A DNA stretch of 64,000 nucleotides from Agapanthus africanus (Eukaryota; Streptophyta; Magnoliopsida; Asparagales; Amaryllidaceae): NCBI GenBank assembly GCA_030015575.1, contig JASDDO010000018.1, forward strand, positions 227,153,138 through 227,217,137, written 5' to 3'. Both the position numbers and the translations under genes were made by a program. This document shows positions 35,800-48,056 of the stretch, piece by piece. How positions within the stretch are numbered: the stretch's first letter is position 1; the number at the start of each line of letters is the position of its first letter. The notes beneath the pieces are model-generated. The model was not told the origin of the DNA. It saw nothing but the letters and a program-made list of their open reading frames with translations, and made no database searches.

Positions 35800-37976
35800 T
35801 GTTAGTTATATGTATGCCCTAGAGGCCATTATTGTATATATGATGTATATTGTAGTGGATGCTTGGACATATATAGGGAGGACTTTCTTGCTCGACATGA
35901 TAGTATGCTATCTGGTTGTACTTTATCTTAACATGTACTCTGATTGTCTCTATGTTACATTTTGATAAAGCCCTTAGGATATGTACTCGACTACTGGGAC
36001 TATGATGAGATCATACTAGTGGGGCCACGGTAGTCGATGAGTACATCCTATAACAGTTCCTAGTCGAGGGTGTATCGAGACAGGGTATCGATACACCAGA
36101 GTAGACTAGCGTATACGCATCTTGACCCATCTGATGGGCGATGGATGATCTCATATCCATCGGCGTTTGACATCAAGGATGGTATACGGGTGCTCAGTGG
36201 AGACTGGGTACACTGGACGGACTCGCCGAGAACTCCCAGATGGTATTATACACCACGTCAGATGGCAATTCTCTGGTGACACTGGTACAGGTTAGTCTGT
36301 AGACCCGAGATCGTCATAGAGTTTTGTGTGATTCCTACTGTGCTTTGATTTCCATCATACCACGTCCAAAAGGGCGTGCAAAAATGTGGCTTTTGGGTAC
36401 AGTCCCGAATCACATGGAGGCAAAGAGCGATAGGAGGGGTTTCGTCTCTCCCGGTATAGGGAGTTGATGTTGTGCTGTGTTCGATTTGCTATAACTGGAA
36501 ATCCCTAGCCAGGGTTGCTGAGATCCACTGGTAAGTGTTATCAGTAGTTTCTCGAACAGTTATAGATCTTATATCGACACGACTTATCAAGCTACTAGGG
36601 TCTGACGTTTACAACCCCTATGCGAGATATGCGACATATCAGACGAAGAGACCGGACTGTACGGGGGTGTTTCTGATTGGATTCACGGGAGAATGTACAG
36701 GCTTGCTTGTTGATCTTCTGATCGCTCAATACCTGGATGGCTGTTACGTTTAGCTGACCGCTTGTTGTGGGTGTTTGATATGATCATCACCTACAGCCGG
36801 CATATTGACGATTCTTTAGAGTCTTACATAGAGGTTTCTTGACTCAGGAAAAACGGAGTAGGAGCACATATATGATATGTGCGGGACCGAGAACAATACA
36901 TGTATGTGATACCGTATTAGATTCTCGCAATATAAGATATCGGTCGGGTATATGAGATATAGCCGGGTCATCGGATCAAGTGTTGATTCGATGAACGGAT
37001 GCAGATTATATTAGTCGGTTTTTTTGTGAAATAGCCGGATTATTGGATCAAGTGTTGATTCGATAATTTAATGTATAATTATATATTTGATATATTAAAA
37101 TTACATTAACTGATATAAGCTCACTAAAAGATTCTTTTTCTCACTCGGGTAATACATTGATATATATGCGATATATGTTAATTGTATTATTTTATTTTGT
37201 TACAATAAATATTGTATATGTGATATATAATATTGTAACATGATATGGTTATTAATGCAACATGTTTAGTGGAGATTAAACATGGTTAGGGTTTGATTTG
37301 GGTTAATCTTTTCTAGAACCTTCTAGAAGGTTTTGTTTTGTTTCTTGCAAAGATATTTAGTTTAGATATTTTGCAAGATATTTACTTAACTCAACCCACA
37401 CCCTTTATTATGGTTAGATCTCTACAATGGTTAAGTCTTTCTTGACTTAACCATGGTTGCATTTGTAATGATATTACACAATTCATTATTCATCAAAAAG
37501 TAAATTGATTCTTCTTTTTCTTCCTTTAAAGCTTTCTATCTTTTTGCTTAGTGATGATTTTGAGTGAGATTAAGAAAACAAATGAGAGCATAAATCCTAC
37601 TTCATCATCCTAATCTATCCTAGCCATTTAGATTAGGGTGTTCACTTCATTTGTGAGTGAGAGCTTGTGTTAAAGAAACTTAATCTTTGTTATCGAAGAT
37701 CGGAAGCAAGCTTGCATCTTTCTCTTCATAGAGCCTCTCTAGAGTCCGGAAACTTGATGATCGCAGCGAAGGGACCTCAACACGGAGCTTTAGAAGTGAA
37801 GGACCGGACTACGAAGGTTGTAATCCCAAACTCTTAGAGTTAAAGTGTTTAACATGCTTTGTTTCGCCTAATCTCTAGTCTAAGATCTTGGTTAGGGTTG
37901 TTCGGCACGTCTAAATTTTAATTCGGGCATGGTTGATGCCTTGTAGACCCTTGTGAGTGTGCCTAGTAACCCTACA
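35800..37976 (+). repeat. 5' LTR of B2
   Basis: It starts TGTTAGTTATATG and ends AACCCTACA with PBS following; length 2,177 bp. The longest open frame in the whole window (35306-35965, 219 codons) merely bridges D and this LTR across the insertion junction. Confidence 0.93.
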
Positions 37977-37977
37977 G

Positions 37978-37989
37978 TGGTATCAGAGC
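37978..37989 (+). other. Primer binding site of B2
   Basis: TGGTATCAGAGC, one base beyond the LTR end. Confidence 0.93.
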
Positions 37990-38175
37990 TAAGCTAGAGC
38001 TTTAGGCGAAGTCTGGACGAAGTTTTAAGTTCGATCGAACCCCGAAACGTCGCTTTGTGACCACTCTCTGGAAATTCTTTTAAAATGTTGATTTTTCTGA
38101 TTAAAAATATTCAAAAAATTAAGCAGGGAATTCTAAGGGTTACTGGGAAAAACTACCCCCTAAATCAATCAATGC

Positions 38176-38222
38176 GCCGCGGAACTGCGGCCAAACTAGG
38201 GCATTGGCGGCGGTTCCGCGGC
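38176..38222 (+). repeat. GC-rich leader hairpin of B2
   Basis: Arms of 19 nt at 38176-38194 and 38204-38222 pair at 17 positions plus one wobble, around a 9-nt loop. It lies 198 nt from the PBS. Confidence 0.82.
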
Positions 38223-40391
38223 AAGAAATGAAGATTGAGGGATAGTGTTTGCACAGTAATAACCGTAGGTATTTCCTGATGCTTCTGGGGATTTTTAATA
38301 TTACTCAAGTGTTGAGTTTTCTGGAGATCTTCTGTATTCGTTGATTCGATCTGATAATTTAACTTCGTTTAAGTTTTCCCGGGTAATTTTAGAACGTGTT
38401 AAAAAGTTCGAACGGATATCAATAACTCATTTTTCCCCCTGTCGGAAAATTTTCAAAAGTTGGATTTTTTCTCGAGTTTGAAACTTTCGGAAAATCATGC
38501 AAGTAACGCGGTGGATCCTCTTGAAGAACACAAACCTTAACTCGATTATGTGACCTTCTACACCGCCTCTGAACCTTAGGGTTTGGGGCAGTACGGCGTT
38601 GCCACATGTGAGGCGTTGGCTTGACCCTTCTACGGCTGGACCATTGGTACTGTGGCATGTGATGGATACTTTTTTGAACTCCGCTCAAGTGTTAAGCTAT
38701 TTGGGAAATCTTGGGTGTTTGTTTATTCGATCGGAAAGTTTAACATTGTCTATTTATCTGGAATGAGATACAATATTTGGAATCCACAGGTAGTTATGAG
38801 ATAACTAATTTTAATGTTATAAATCTAGCAGTTCAGTCTCAGATGATCGGTTGCCACGGAATTTTGATGTGATCAAAAGTCCGTAGCAATCACGTAGCGT
38901 ACACGGATACTCGCCGGATAAACTTAATAGACAGCCACGTCCCATAGTCCCGACTAAGTGACTGTAGGAGAACACCGTCGCCAAAAGCATCCGTTTGGGT
39001 GCTCGCGGCAACGGTGTTCCGCCTTAGTGCACTTCGTCGACGGCATCCGGGGGTGCGGCCGTCTAGTAAAGTTTGCGACGAGCATTCGATCAGGATGTCG
39101 GGAATCTTGTTGAATTGCCCGACTTGATATTGAAAAGAGTTTTCGATAATGAGACTAAAATGCGGGGTTCATAATTGTTAGGCATGCGATGTCTAAGGAA
39201 TTCATTTGGTTAGGCATGAGATGTCTAAGGAGGTTGCGGATTCCAACTGTTGTAGTTTTACACTTTCTTTTCAGCGACCGTAAGCGTAGTATGTGGTGTA
39301 TCGTCGGCTTCGTTGCTATACATCAACGACAATCGGGATACGCATACTTGCTTACGTTGATGATATATGATATTATATGTTGCTGTGATATGTTATATTG
39401 GATCGTCGTGTTCTGAATAGCAGGGGGTTTTATGTGAGATGAGAGTTTTTCTTTTTCATTCATGTAAAATTCATTTGTATGTAATATTCATTTATTGGGG
39501 CACTTCCGGGCTGAGGATGATGTCACCATTGTATATTATTTACTTTTCCGCATTAGGTAGACCCAAGGCGGGGAGCACAAGTAACCAGGTTCTAGGGTCC
39601 ACTGGGAGACCATCTCGAGGAGTCGAGACCGGGTCTCCTAACCCAGGAATTGGCAGAGTTGCTTGCCGCTCTCGTAAGGGTCTAGGGATGTTGGTTTGGC
39701 AATTCATCGTGACGGTGGAATCCGTGTTTTATACATGCTCGTATTAAAACACGGACGTCCTAGTATATCCAATATTTCATATATGTTCTTCTACTGCAAT
39801 GTTCTGTGATGAGATCATATTACTTCCTGAGATGAATGTTTATATTATATATATGAGATATATGTTATATTGCAGGTTTCGTTTCAAATGTGATACTTGT
39901 GAAGCATAATAAAATGGGACTTCATTAATGAGATTAATGAAATAAAAGAAAACTAAAGATGTTGTAGAAACTTGTTTAAAAAAAACTGGTAGCTCTAGTT
40001 CTTGCTTTGCATAGCGGTATTCCTTGTAGAACATCCAGCACCTTATTCGATAAGGAAAGAGCCAAGATCCCTTCACCGGGAGTGACCACTTTAGCAAAAC
40101 TAGCAGATGCTACAAACACGGTTTGTCTTTTGATTGCTTATATAGTTTTTGCTTTGCATAGTGATATTTGTGAAATATCCTGCACCTTATTCGATGAGGA
40201 AAGAGCCGACGATCCCTTCACCGGGAGTGACCTCTTTAGCAAAACTAGAAAGGGCCTCAAAAACATTCATTTTAAAAATTCACTCGATTCTACGATGATA
40301 TCAAGTTCATTACGCAAAGGGTTTTCTGAAAAACCTGTCGTAGCCCTCCGTCATTTCAGATAAGTATTTCATAGTATTCGTGCTACGTTTG

Positions 40392-40590
40392 TTGGCCTGC
40401 ATCAAGGCATAGTGTTCGGTAGCTATTTATGCTTATCTGTAAAAGAATATGATGCGATTGAGCTAGGGTAGTCGTGCGATTTTGTTGGCCTGCGTCAAGG
40501 GTCGTGTGGGTGGGTTTAATTCAATCGGGAAATGACGGGTTGAACTTGACTAGCGGACTATGGTTTGTTGGCCTGCGTCAAGGTCATAGG
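40392..40590 (+). repeat. Triplicated small hairpin in B2 leader
   Basis: TTGGC-CTGC-GTCAA occurs at 40485-40498 and 40568-40581, and with one change (ATCAA) at 40392-40405. The third has outer arms CTATG (40558-40562) and CATAG (40585-40589). Confidence 0.75.
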
Positions 40591-41032
40591 ACGCTAGGGG
40601 TAAAATATTATTGGGAATTTCAAGTGTTGAAATTTGCAATGAGACTGGATACCTTCTATGAGATAGTTGGATCCCGATACCCGCTGTGAGTAAGAGTTAC
40701 TCCTGCGAGAGTTTTACACATTACAATTAGCCGATCAAGTAGGTGTCTAGAAAGGTGTTAATGGGGTTACGCCCCTGGGAAAACGAGATTTACTTTAATT
40801 AGGTCCGTGCGAAAGCGCGGGGAACCTCCCTCAAAGTACCGGCACTGGCCTGGCTGAAAGATTGGCGAACTTGTTGAGTGTAATTAATCTCGGCTAGTCT
40901 TTACTTTTAGGGTTTGAAGGAAGATTTGACTAAAACAGTTGGAGACATCCTGATTAGATAAATTGATAACCAATCTAAACTTATAAAAGCGCACGCTGGG
41001 TGTTTTCTTCTCTCGCTCTCCTGGTTGCGACT

Positions 41033-42822
41033 ATGTCACGCCTTAATCAAGATAATAATACGGATGTATTGACCGAACCCGCTTGTTATACTGCGCTAAG
41101 GAACGTTGGTCCCGCTCCAACTTATAATTATTATAAGACAGAGCAAGAAATAAGGGATTACCAGAATTCCCGTGCCGCCCAAACGAAGAAAGTACATGTT
41201 GATGCATCTTCTTCGGGTGTGTTCATTACATAGAACTGTTTCTCAATTTCCTTTACGTCCTGGGTATGAGATACCGGATCAGGATCCCACATATGTAATT
41301 TGTTACATGGGCTACAGATAGGTAGAGAACTGAGAACGGGTGATAAGTTTCAAGAGTTGGAAACGGTGCAATTGTTGCAAGCCAAGCAGTTGGCAGTTAT
41401 CACCCTGTATTACCAGAATACATTGATTCTGAACGAATGTTATTAGATACCGAACCTGATATAAAACATCATATCAGTCTTTTTATTAAGTAAGAAGGAT
41501 ATAATTTTGTATTGTTGGATAATGATTTGAACATTTTCTATATCAAGAGTTGATCGGCTCAGGCAACGTTATCTAAAAGCATTGACGTTCTAAAACAAAC
41601 TACAGTTCTTAGTATACAGATCACACACAAGAGGAAGATTTCAGAAATGAACGGATCCTTCTTAAGGTATTATAGACTAGGTCATATCAATGTGACCCGA
41701 CTAGCAGAAGTTACATTTAGATGCATATTTAAATTAGTTTGAATTTACATCTTGTGAAACTTGCCGGTCATGTCACAAAGATAAGATGACCACATCTCTG
41801 TTTATTGGAAACAGAGAAAGAGTTAGTGAACTCTTAGGATTGATACATGCTGATGTATGAAGGTCCCCTGTCTACACATGCCAGGATCGGTTCTTTGTAC
41901 TTCATTACATTCACTGATTGTCTCTCAAGATCCGGACATATGTTCCTGTTGAAACACAAGTCTGGAACTTTTGAGAAATTCAATGAATATAAATTAGTAG
42001 TAGAGAACTAAAAACGGGTATAAGTATTATGTACTTTGATGAGATCAGGGAGGAGAATACTTGAGCATGAGATTCCTGGACTATTCTAAAGGAGAATGAG
42101 ATTTTCTCTCAGCATTAATCCTCCGTATACACCACAGCACGTCGATGTATCTGGGTGGAGCAATCGCACCCTATGTGATATGGTGTGCTCTATGATGAGT
42201 ACTACTGAGTTGCCTATTTTCTTTTGGGAGTTATGCACTTGAGAAGCTGTATACCTTTTGAATAGGGTTCCAATCAAATCAGTTGCCTACCACTTCATAT
42301 GTGATATGGAATGGGAAGAGCCCATATCTTAAGTATGTTAATATTTAGGGTTGTCCAGCCTATGTCTAAAAGCATAATTCGTACAAGGTCGAGGCAAAGT
42401 CAGTTCTGTAGAAGTTTGTTGTATATCCCAAGCATTCTCAAGGGACTATCTTCTACCTAACCGAGGAACAAAAGTGTTTTTGTTTCTCAGCATGCCACCT
42501 TTGTGAAAGGGAATTTCTTGTGAAGAAATTAATGGTCATGAGGTAGAGCTAGAAGGTGTTCCAGCTATACAAACTACAGCTGATAATTTGGTAGAACCGA
42601 AGGATTCAATAGTTTCTAACGAACCTCAGCCACTCCGCCGATCTGGTAGGGTTCCTCATCCACCTGAGAGATACTTCGGTTTCTCTATGACAGTAGGAGT
42701 GAGGATTGTATCATGAAATGATGACCTAACTAGTTTCGAGCTGGCCATCAGGAGTGGGACTCTATAAGAATGGTTGAATGCTTAGCGATCTGAGATGGAA
42801 TCCTTATACACCAATAAAGTAT
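41033..42822 (+). pseudogene. B2 pol, first part: N-terminus, protease, integrase, linker
   Basis: From ATG 41033 the frame reads MSRLNQDNNTDVLTEPACY and continues to a stop at 41231, just before the protease. Protease DTGSGSHICN is intact near 41270. Integrase keeps RLGHIN (first zinc histidine changed to tyrosine), CxxC near 41760-41790, FTDCLSR, and SQH... near 42110. After that come an STTELPIFFW-like string, GCPAYV near 42350, KVFVSQHATF near 42470, and a linker with LRRSGRVPHPPERYFGFS (about 42630-42690). The frame changes several times. The C element inserted at 42823 after codons of the RT start. Confidence 0.8.
42818..42822. other. Target-site duplication, left (AGTAT)
   Basis: AGTAT before 42823 is repeated at 51485-51489. 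Confidence 0.93.
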
Positions 42823-45800
42823 TGTCACGACCCGAAAGTACGGAACGTGACCGGCACTTAGATTACGAAACGTCTAGAGGCGCAACGTAACCTAAGTAAG
42901 CCGAAGCCCAGAAATCTAAACCATAAAAGAAGAAGAAGAAGTAAAGAAACATGAAGGAAACAAGTTTAAAATCATCAGCAAATTTTCTCAAAAATTTCGG
43001 CAGAGTCTCCTCTGTAAAAACTGGCCCCCAAACGGGTACAACAAGTATAATATACATAAACAATAAAAAGCATCCCCAACGGGAGCTAGCTCAACGCTAA
43101 CAGGCGGAGACAACCACAACAATCACAATAATATACAACGCCAACGGGCGAGGCTCAAAACTCAAAAGAAAACAAAAACCACCAGATCAGAATAACACAT
43201 GCGCGACTCTAAGGTCGAAATAAAAGACTAGTCCAATAAACTTATCAATTAATACAAGTATGGTTGATGGAGCTTACTAGATACAAATGAATGAATAAAA
43301 TACAATGGTGGTTCAGATACAAGTGAACCAACCTACCGTGCAAATCACCCTGAAATAAAAGATGTGCCAGCAAACTGCCCGGGAAGCCTGTACATCGAAC
43401 CTGTAAAGAATTTGGCACAACGGGGGTGAGTTGCCAACTCGTGAGTAGAAGACATCTACAAAAAGAAATCGAATGCACGACGCTATCCTAGGTCATAATA
43501 ATACACTACTAAATCTCAATCCTCTAGTAATAGCAGGGTAATACTACGTGTAAGTGCAGATACTCCGTGCTCGTGTCAGTGCCTCATATAGTGCTATGTT
43601 ATATGAATGGATATGCATGCACCATGAATGTAAAATAAGCAATCCTGAAATCCAGGTATATCTGTATAAGAAATCTTTGGCTGTTATCATAGTAAAATGT
43701 GTATAAGAATCTGAAATCTCAACAATGAAATCCATGAAAATCCGTGTCAAGCATCGACACAAACATGTAAATCTCAAGTCTCATAGTCTCAATACCTCGG
43801 GCTCCGTCAGTCCGGATCGGCCCATAATCAAATCTCACGACAACGGTCGGTATCCTCCGGATATCCGCCGCGCCAGACATCACCGGTAGGTAGCCTTCCC
43901 CTGCCAGGCTCATCGTCTACAACTCGATCTTCTTGCCCCGGGGTACCATACCGGGCCCACCATGTACCCGAGACGGTTCATCCACTCCTCGAATCGGGTC
44001 TCGAAATCCAATAGAAAACATGAAATACTCATGGTGGACGACACATACATCACGAGAAAACCGCATCTTATTTTAAAAAAAGAGAAGAGGAGAGAGAGAA
44101 GTTTTTATATATTTTTGCGGTTTTCCCCAAAAATCCAGAAATCTCATAGAAATCATGAGTAACTATATGATAAGTGTCGGCATATGCCCATAATACTGCA
44201 TGATAACACGAAAATATGAATGCATGAATGTCTAAGTAATGAATATCATGTCTTATACTTAACATCAGAGAGTGATCACAATATTATATCGGTTTAGTTG
44301 TTAACTGATTCTATCAATAAAAGATAATATGATCTAAAGTGTACGTGACATAGCAATTACCGATGATGATGTGTGTGAGCCGGCAAATAAGTGTGCGTGG
44401 AATATGCGCATCATCGGTAATGGTGCTGGTGTCCTAACAGGTAAAGTTTATACTGATTATAGCAACATATAAAAGAACATGCACCATGATGATTACAGTA
44501 TGAATGTAAATACAGATGTGCATTATCCACTCCTCTGCGAGATACGAGTACAACTACCACTATGTGAGTCGAACCTAAACCAGTGTCCATCTAACATCCT
44601 AAGGAACTAAACCTAATAGACTAGTCAGTAAGAAACTGGAGTCTACCTAAGGTCTGAATCATTATCTCTAATAGTCGGCGATCCCGCCTCAATAGCGTCA
44701 CGTACGTAGTACGGCTTCCTCGAATCAAGAGTGCGGATCAATCATCAAATCTAAGCCTCGTACGGTAAAATCCATCGTACGGCATCCCAATGTCGGGGTA
44801 CGGTCAAGTATCTCCTAGGTGTCTCTTCATTCGTATAATGTCATATGTATCATATTGTGACTAGGTCATACTTATATGATATCGGTATCAGGTCACACCA
44901 ATATAATGTCGTAATCAAGTTATACATATATCAGATCGTGATCAGTCACAAGTTACAGTCCGAGTACTATTCTAGCGTCCCATGTACATCAATATCACCA
45001 CCACTCTTTGTAATTTATATATTCAAGTTCATTATCTCATTCTCTAATGATCCGCTAACACTTTATTACGACTGTATAGTCAAGAATCACGGCATCGAGC
45101 CCAGTTATACTGTTTCATCATAACTCGGATATCATATCACATCAATGAATCACCTATACGTGTTGTATATAAATGTATATACCTATACCTAGTTCTATAT
45201 ATATCCATATACACGTACCCCATGTCGAGTTTCAGTGTGTGCGTGGGTGTGTTTCTATCTGAAACCTACGAATCTCTTCCTAGGTACTCATCCTCTGATA
45301 TGGTTTTCCTAAATCGGTCTAGTCCAGCCTAGGGTCAATACTAGGGTCCTACTAGGGTCACGTCTGGTTTCCTAATGTCAATAAGTACTATTCCTATTCT
45401 ACGTTGCGGGGGTGCTAAACGCCATCCACCCGACTTCTCCCCGTAGATATGCATCTACTCACCTGGTCCATGTCTGCCGAAGACAGTGTCGCCATCCTCC
45501 TCTTCATCGCCCGCAGTCCACGTGAGGGTACCTCCCAAAATATGAAATCCAAACTAGAAATGAGCCTCCAAAATGCATGCTTTCCATCTCCAAAATCCAT
45601 GTAAAAATGAGTAAGGAATAAAGGGTATGAAATAAATAGGATTTTGTGGAAGTTTAATGGAATTTTTGATGTATTTTTGATCATTTTTGAATAAAAAAGA
45701 GGTGGAAAATGGGGGGGCTGCCATGGTTGAGGTTGTGGCCGGCCTAAGTGAGGAGAGTGAGAGAAAGAAGAGAGTGTGCAAAGTGTGTCGAAGTTTCAAG

Positions 45801-46250
45801 AAGAGAAACATCATTAAAAGTCTTTTCATGTATTTATTTATTTATTTATTTACTATAGCAACTCAAGAAAGCTCTAGAAATTAGGAAAAATTTGCAAATA
45901 AATTTTGCATGATACACACTAATTTCTAACATGCCATGGTTCATTTTTACAAATTAAAACCATTTAAATTTGTAATTTACACTAATTTAGTGTAAAAATA
46001 AAGCTTATGTTAATATTTAAAATAATTAATTTAGGAAAAATATTTTATTAAACTAAAAATTTATAAGTGGCTAAATAAACACTATTTACTAGTAATTACA
46101 TAATTAAATATGTATTTTTTGAATTTATAATGAAAAACAATTGCGGTTTGATTTTACGAAAAATACATTTTGCTTTACCGAAAATCATAAAATTCACTTA
46201 AACAATTTTATTTATTTAATTATTTATTTAATTATTTTTAAAACGTTACA
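42823..46250 (-). repeat. 3' LTR of element C
   Basis: On the plus strand it begins TGTCACGACCCGAAAG and ends AAACGTTACA. It contains the inverted repeat at 44357-44420 and a TTTA microsatellite near 45833-45850. Small open frames (for example 45554-45829 minus) lie in the presumed transcription-start region and show no domain. Confidence 0.94.
44357..44420 (-). repeat. Perfect 12-bp inverted repeat with 40-nt loop (C LTR)
   Basis: TTACCGATGATG (44357-44368) pairs perfectly with CATCATCGGTAA (44409-44420). A second copy is at 49591-49654 in the other LTR. Against D the fourth base pair has changed from T-A to C-G. Confidence 0.87.
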
Positions 46251-46290
46251 ATCTTCCCCCCTTTAGGAAATTCGGTCCCCGAATTTAAAT
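46251..46290 (-). pseudogene. PPT and last codons of a gypsy pol in C
   Basis: The purine run in sense (46251-46265) abuts the LTR. Read in frame through it, the sequence gives NSGTEFPKGGK, the tail that plant gypsy/chromovirus polyproteins show around their PPT (family knowledge). It is the only trace of the deleted gag-pol. Confidence 0.65.
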
Positions 46291-48040
46291 TAAAATTCCC
46301 CCTCCAAATACTAAAACATTTAGCAAAACACTCAAATCGTCGGGGCTCCGAAATCATTAATATATAACAAAAATCAATTCTGTCAAGCATAACGCAATCA
46401 TCGGAGTTATGGCGAGAATAAAATATCAAAACCCAATATGAAAACCAACATAATATACATCAATCTATAACTTATATATAGTTCGCATCCTAGTAAAATC
46501 GCCGAATCATCATAATAAAGCAGCATACAAAAACCCCTTCTTGAAAATCGCCGTGCAATGCACGTGTCACGGTATAAGTAGCGGACGTTTAATTTTAAAA
46601 AAATAGCTATATATATATATATCTTTTATTTAACATACACGTCCCGCCTGGTTACTAAATCAAGTAATAATAATTAGGAAAACATACTGCTCAAACTAAA
46701 ATCAATCCCAATCACATCAATAAAATGTCATGTGCGTCCGGTGCGCACTGAAATCGAAACCAAATACAGATACCATGAATATCCACAAAACAAAACTAAG
46801 TGCAACAGGTGTGCACCAAAAACATCTGTCAAGTGCAACGGGCATGCACGACTCACTATCAGGTGCATCTAATCTGCACAAAACCCCGAATTAGTGCATC
46901 TGGTGTGCACCAAATCGCATCAAGTGCGCCAAGTATGCGCAAGAATCCTAATCAGGTGCACATGGTGCACAAAAACATATATCGAATATCAAAATCAAAA
47001 TCACGGTACAAAAATGCATGAAAACTAGGTCGAAACATATGTCAAAATCATGTGTAACCCCTATGCACGAAATCAAATCAAAAATCTCAAATCAAGTGTA
47101 CTGGGTGTGTACTAAACAACATCAATACAACTGATATATGAAACACAAATAGAATGAAGGTACATACATGAAACACCAATCGTAGAACAAAAATCCTCAA
47201 AATACAAAAATCCAATCAATGAAAATATGAAATTCAAATCACTAGATCACAATCGTAAACACTATCGTCAATGTGCGCCTCTTTCCTCTGATGTCGATTG
47301 CTTCGAACTCGTCTCTTCGTAGCTGTGCTGACTGCGCTACCAACGGCAATACTCATATCTAGAGTCTCCCACGTAGTCGATCCCTTCACATGATATCCGG
47401 ACTACATTAAACTTTTCGATCGATCCATCAAATCCCATAATTCCCCGAGAGCTCAACACTAAGTACAGTTTAAAAATATCCGGTACATACCCCAGCATCG
47501 ATGATCCAGCCGTAGAAGGGCAAACCCAAGCCTCACTAATGGCACCACGGAACTGCCGTAAACCCTAAGGTTCAAGGGCGTTCTCGGGGTCATTATGTCG
47601 AGTTAGGGTTTCATTCTTCTAGAGGGTCCATCGAAATACCTGCATGTTCTTCCGAATACCTTAAACTTGGGAAAATGGTTTTCTGATAATCGTTCGAACC
47701 CTTTAACTTCATCCGGACGGCATGTGAATACCCTTCGTCCGCACGCTAAGCAATGCTTCAATCCTCAAGAATAACCAATACTCTAATGGTTATCGCATTC
47801 GAGCCGCAGCTCCCTCTGCCAGTGCGCCCCGTGGTAACAGGAACCACCCTCCGACATCGACGAAGATAGATCAAAGGAACGAATGAAATACGGTGCAAAC
47901 AAATGTACATCCTAAGGCTCCTTAAGCAGAGTAGCGTATCGTAAGTTTGCCGCGGACCATACCCACGGTATGTTACTCTACCTAAATCGCCTACTCCATC
48001 AACCAAGGGTCACCTAGACTTATACAAGGTTAAACCTAGC
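46291..48040 (-). other. Non-coding interior of C
   Basis: There is no gag, protease, RT or integrase motif in any frame. It has a TA run near 46607-46622, a GTGCA repeat array at 46800-46975, and a 5' UTR-like part near the PBS. The part near 47470-47740 shares short phrases with the family-B leader read backwards (GTAGAAGGG, AGAGGGTCCATCG), which may be a remnant of shared sequence. I see nothing else. Confidence 0.65.
46800..46975 (-). repeat. Degenerate 30-33 bp array of GTGCA...TGCAC units
   Basis: Units start near 46800, 46833, 46863, 46894, 46924 and 46956. Each contains two complementary half-sites such as GTGCA...TGCAC; in the fifth unit both halves have changed to TGCGC/GCGCA. A related unit is near 47095. 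Confidence 0.65.
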
Positions 48041-48052
48041 GCTCTGATACCA
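48041..48052 (-). other. Primer binding site of C
   Basis: In sense it reads TGGTATCAGAGC, 4 nt from the 5' LTR. Confidence 0.9.
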
Positions 48053-48056
48053 ACTT

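Larger units (their letters stand above)
37990..41032 (+). other. B2 leader (3.0 kb, non-coding)
   Basis: This is homologous to the leaders of B1 and B3. It contains the GC-rich hairpin (38176-38222), a TTTTGAT/ATCAAAA hairpin (38862-38878), a direct repeat of GGCATG(C/A)GATGTCTAAGG (39181-39231), a TCTCGA/TCGAGA stem (39613-39628), the duplicated block with stems at 40041-40055 and 40185-40199, and the three small hairpins from 40392 to 40581. The pyrimidine tract before the ORF (41005-41023) has lost the AG seen in the other copies. Confidence 0.75.

Noticed and set aside
35306-35965. 219-codon open frame, the longest in the window
   Set aside because: It crosses the junction of the D LTR and the B2 LTR at 35800, has no domain, and exists only because of the insertion.
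46800-46975. CRISPR-like array
   Set aside because: The units are degenerate, contiguous and without spacers, inside a plant LTR element.
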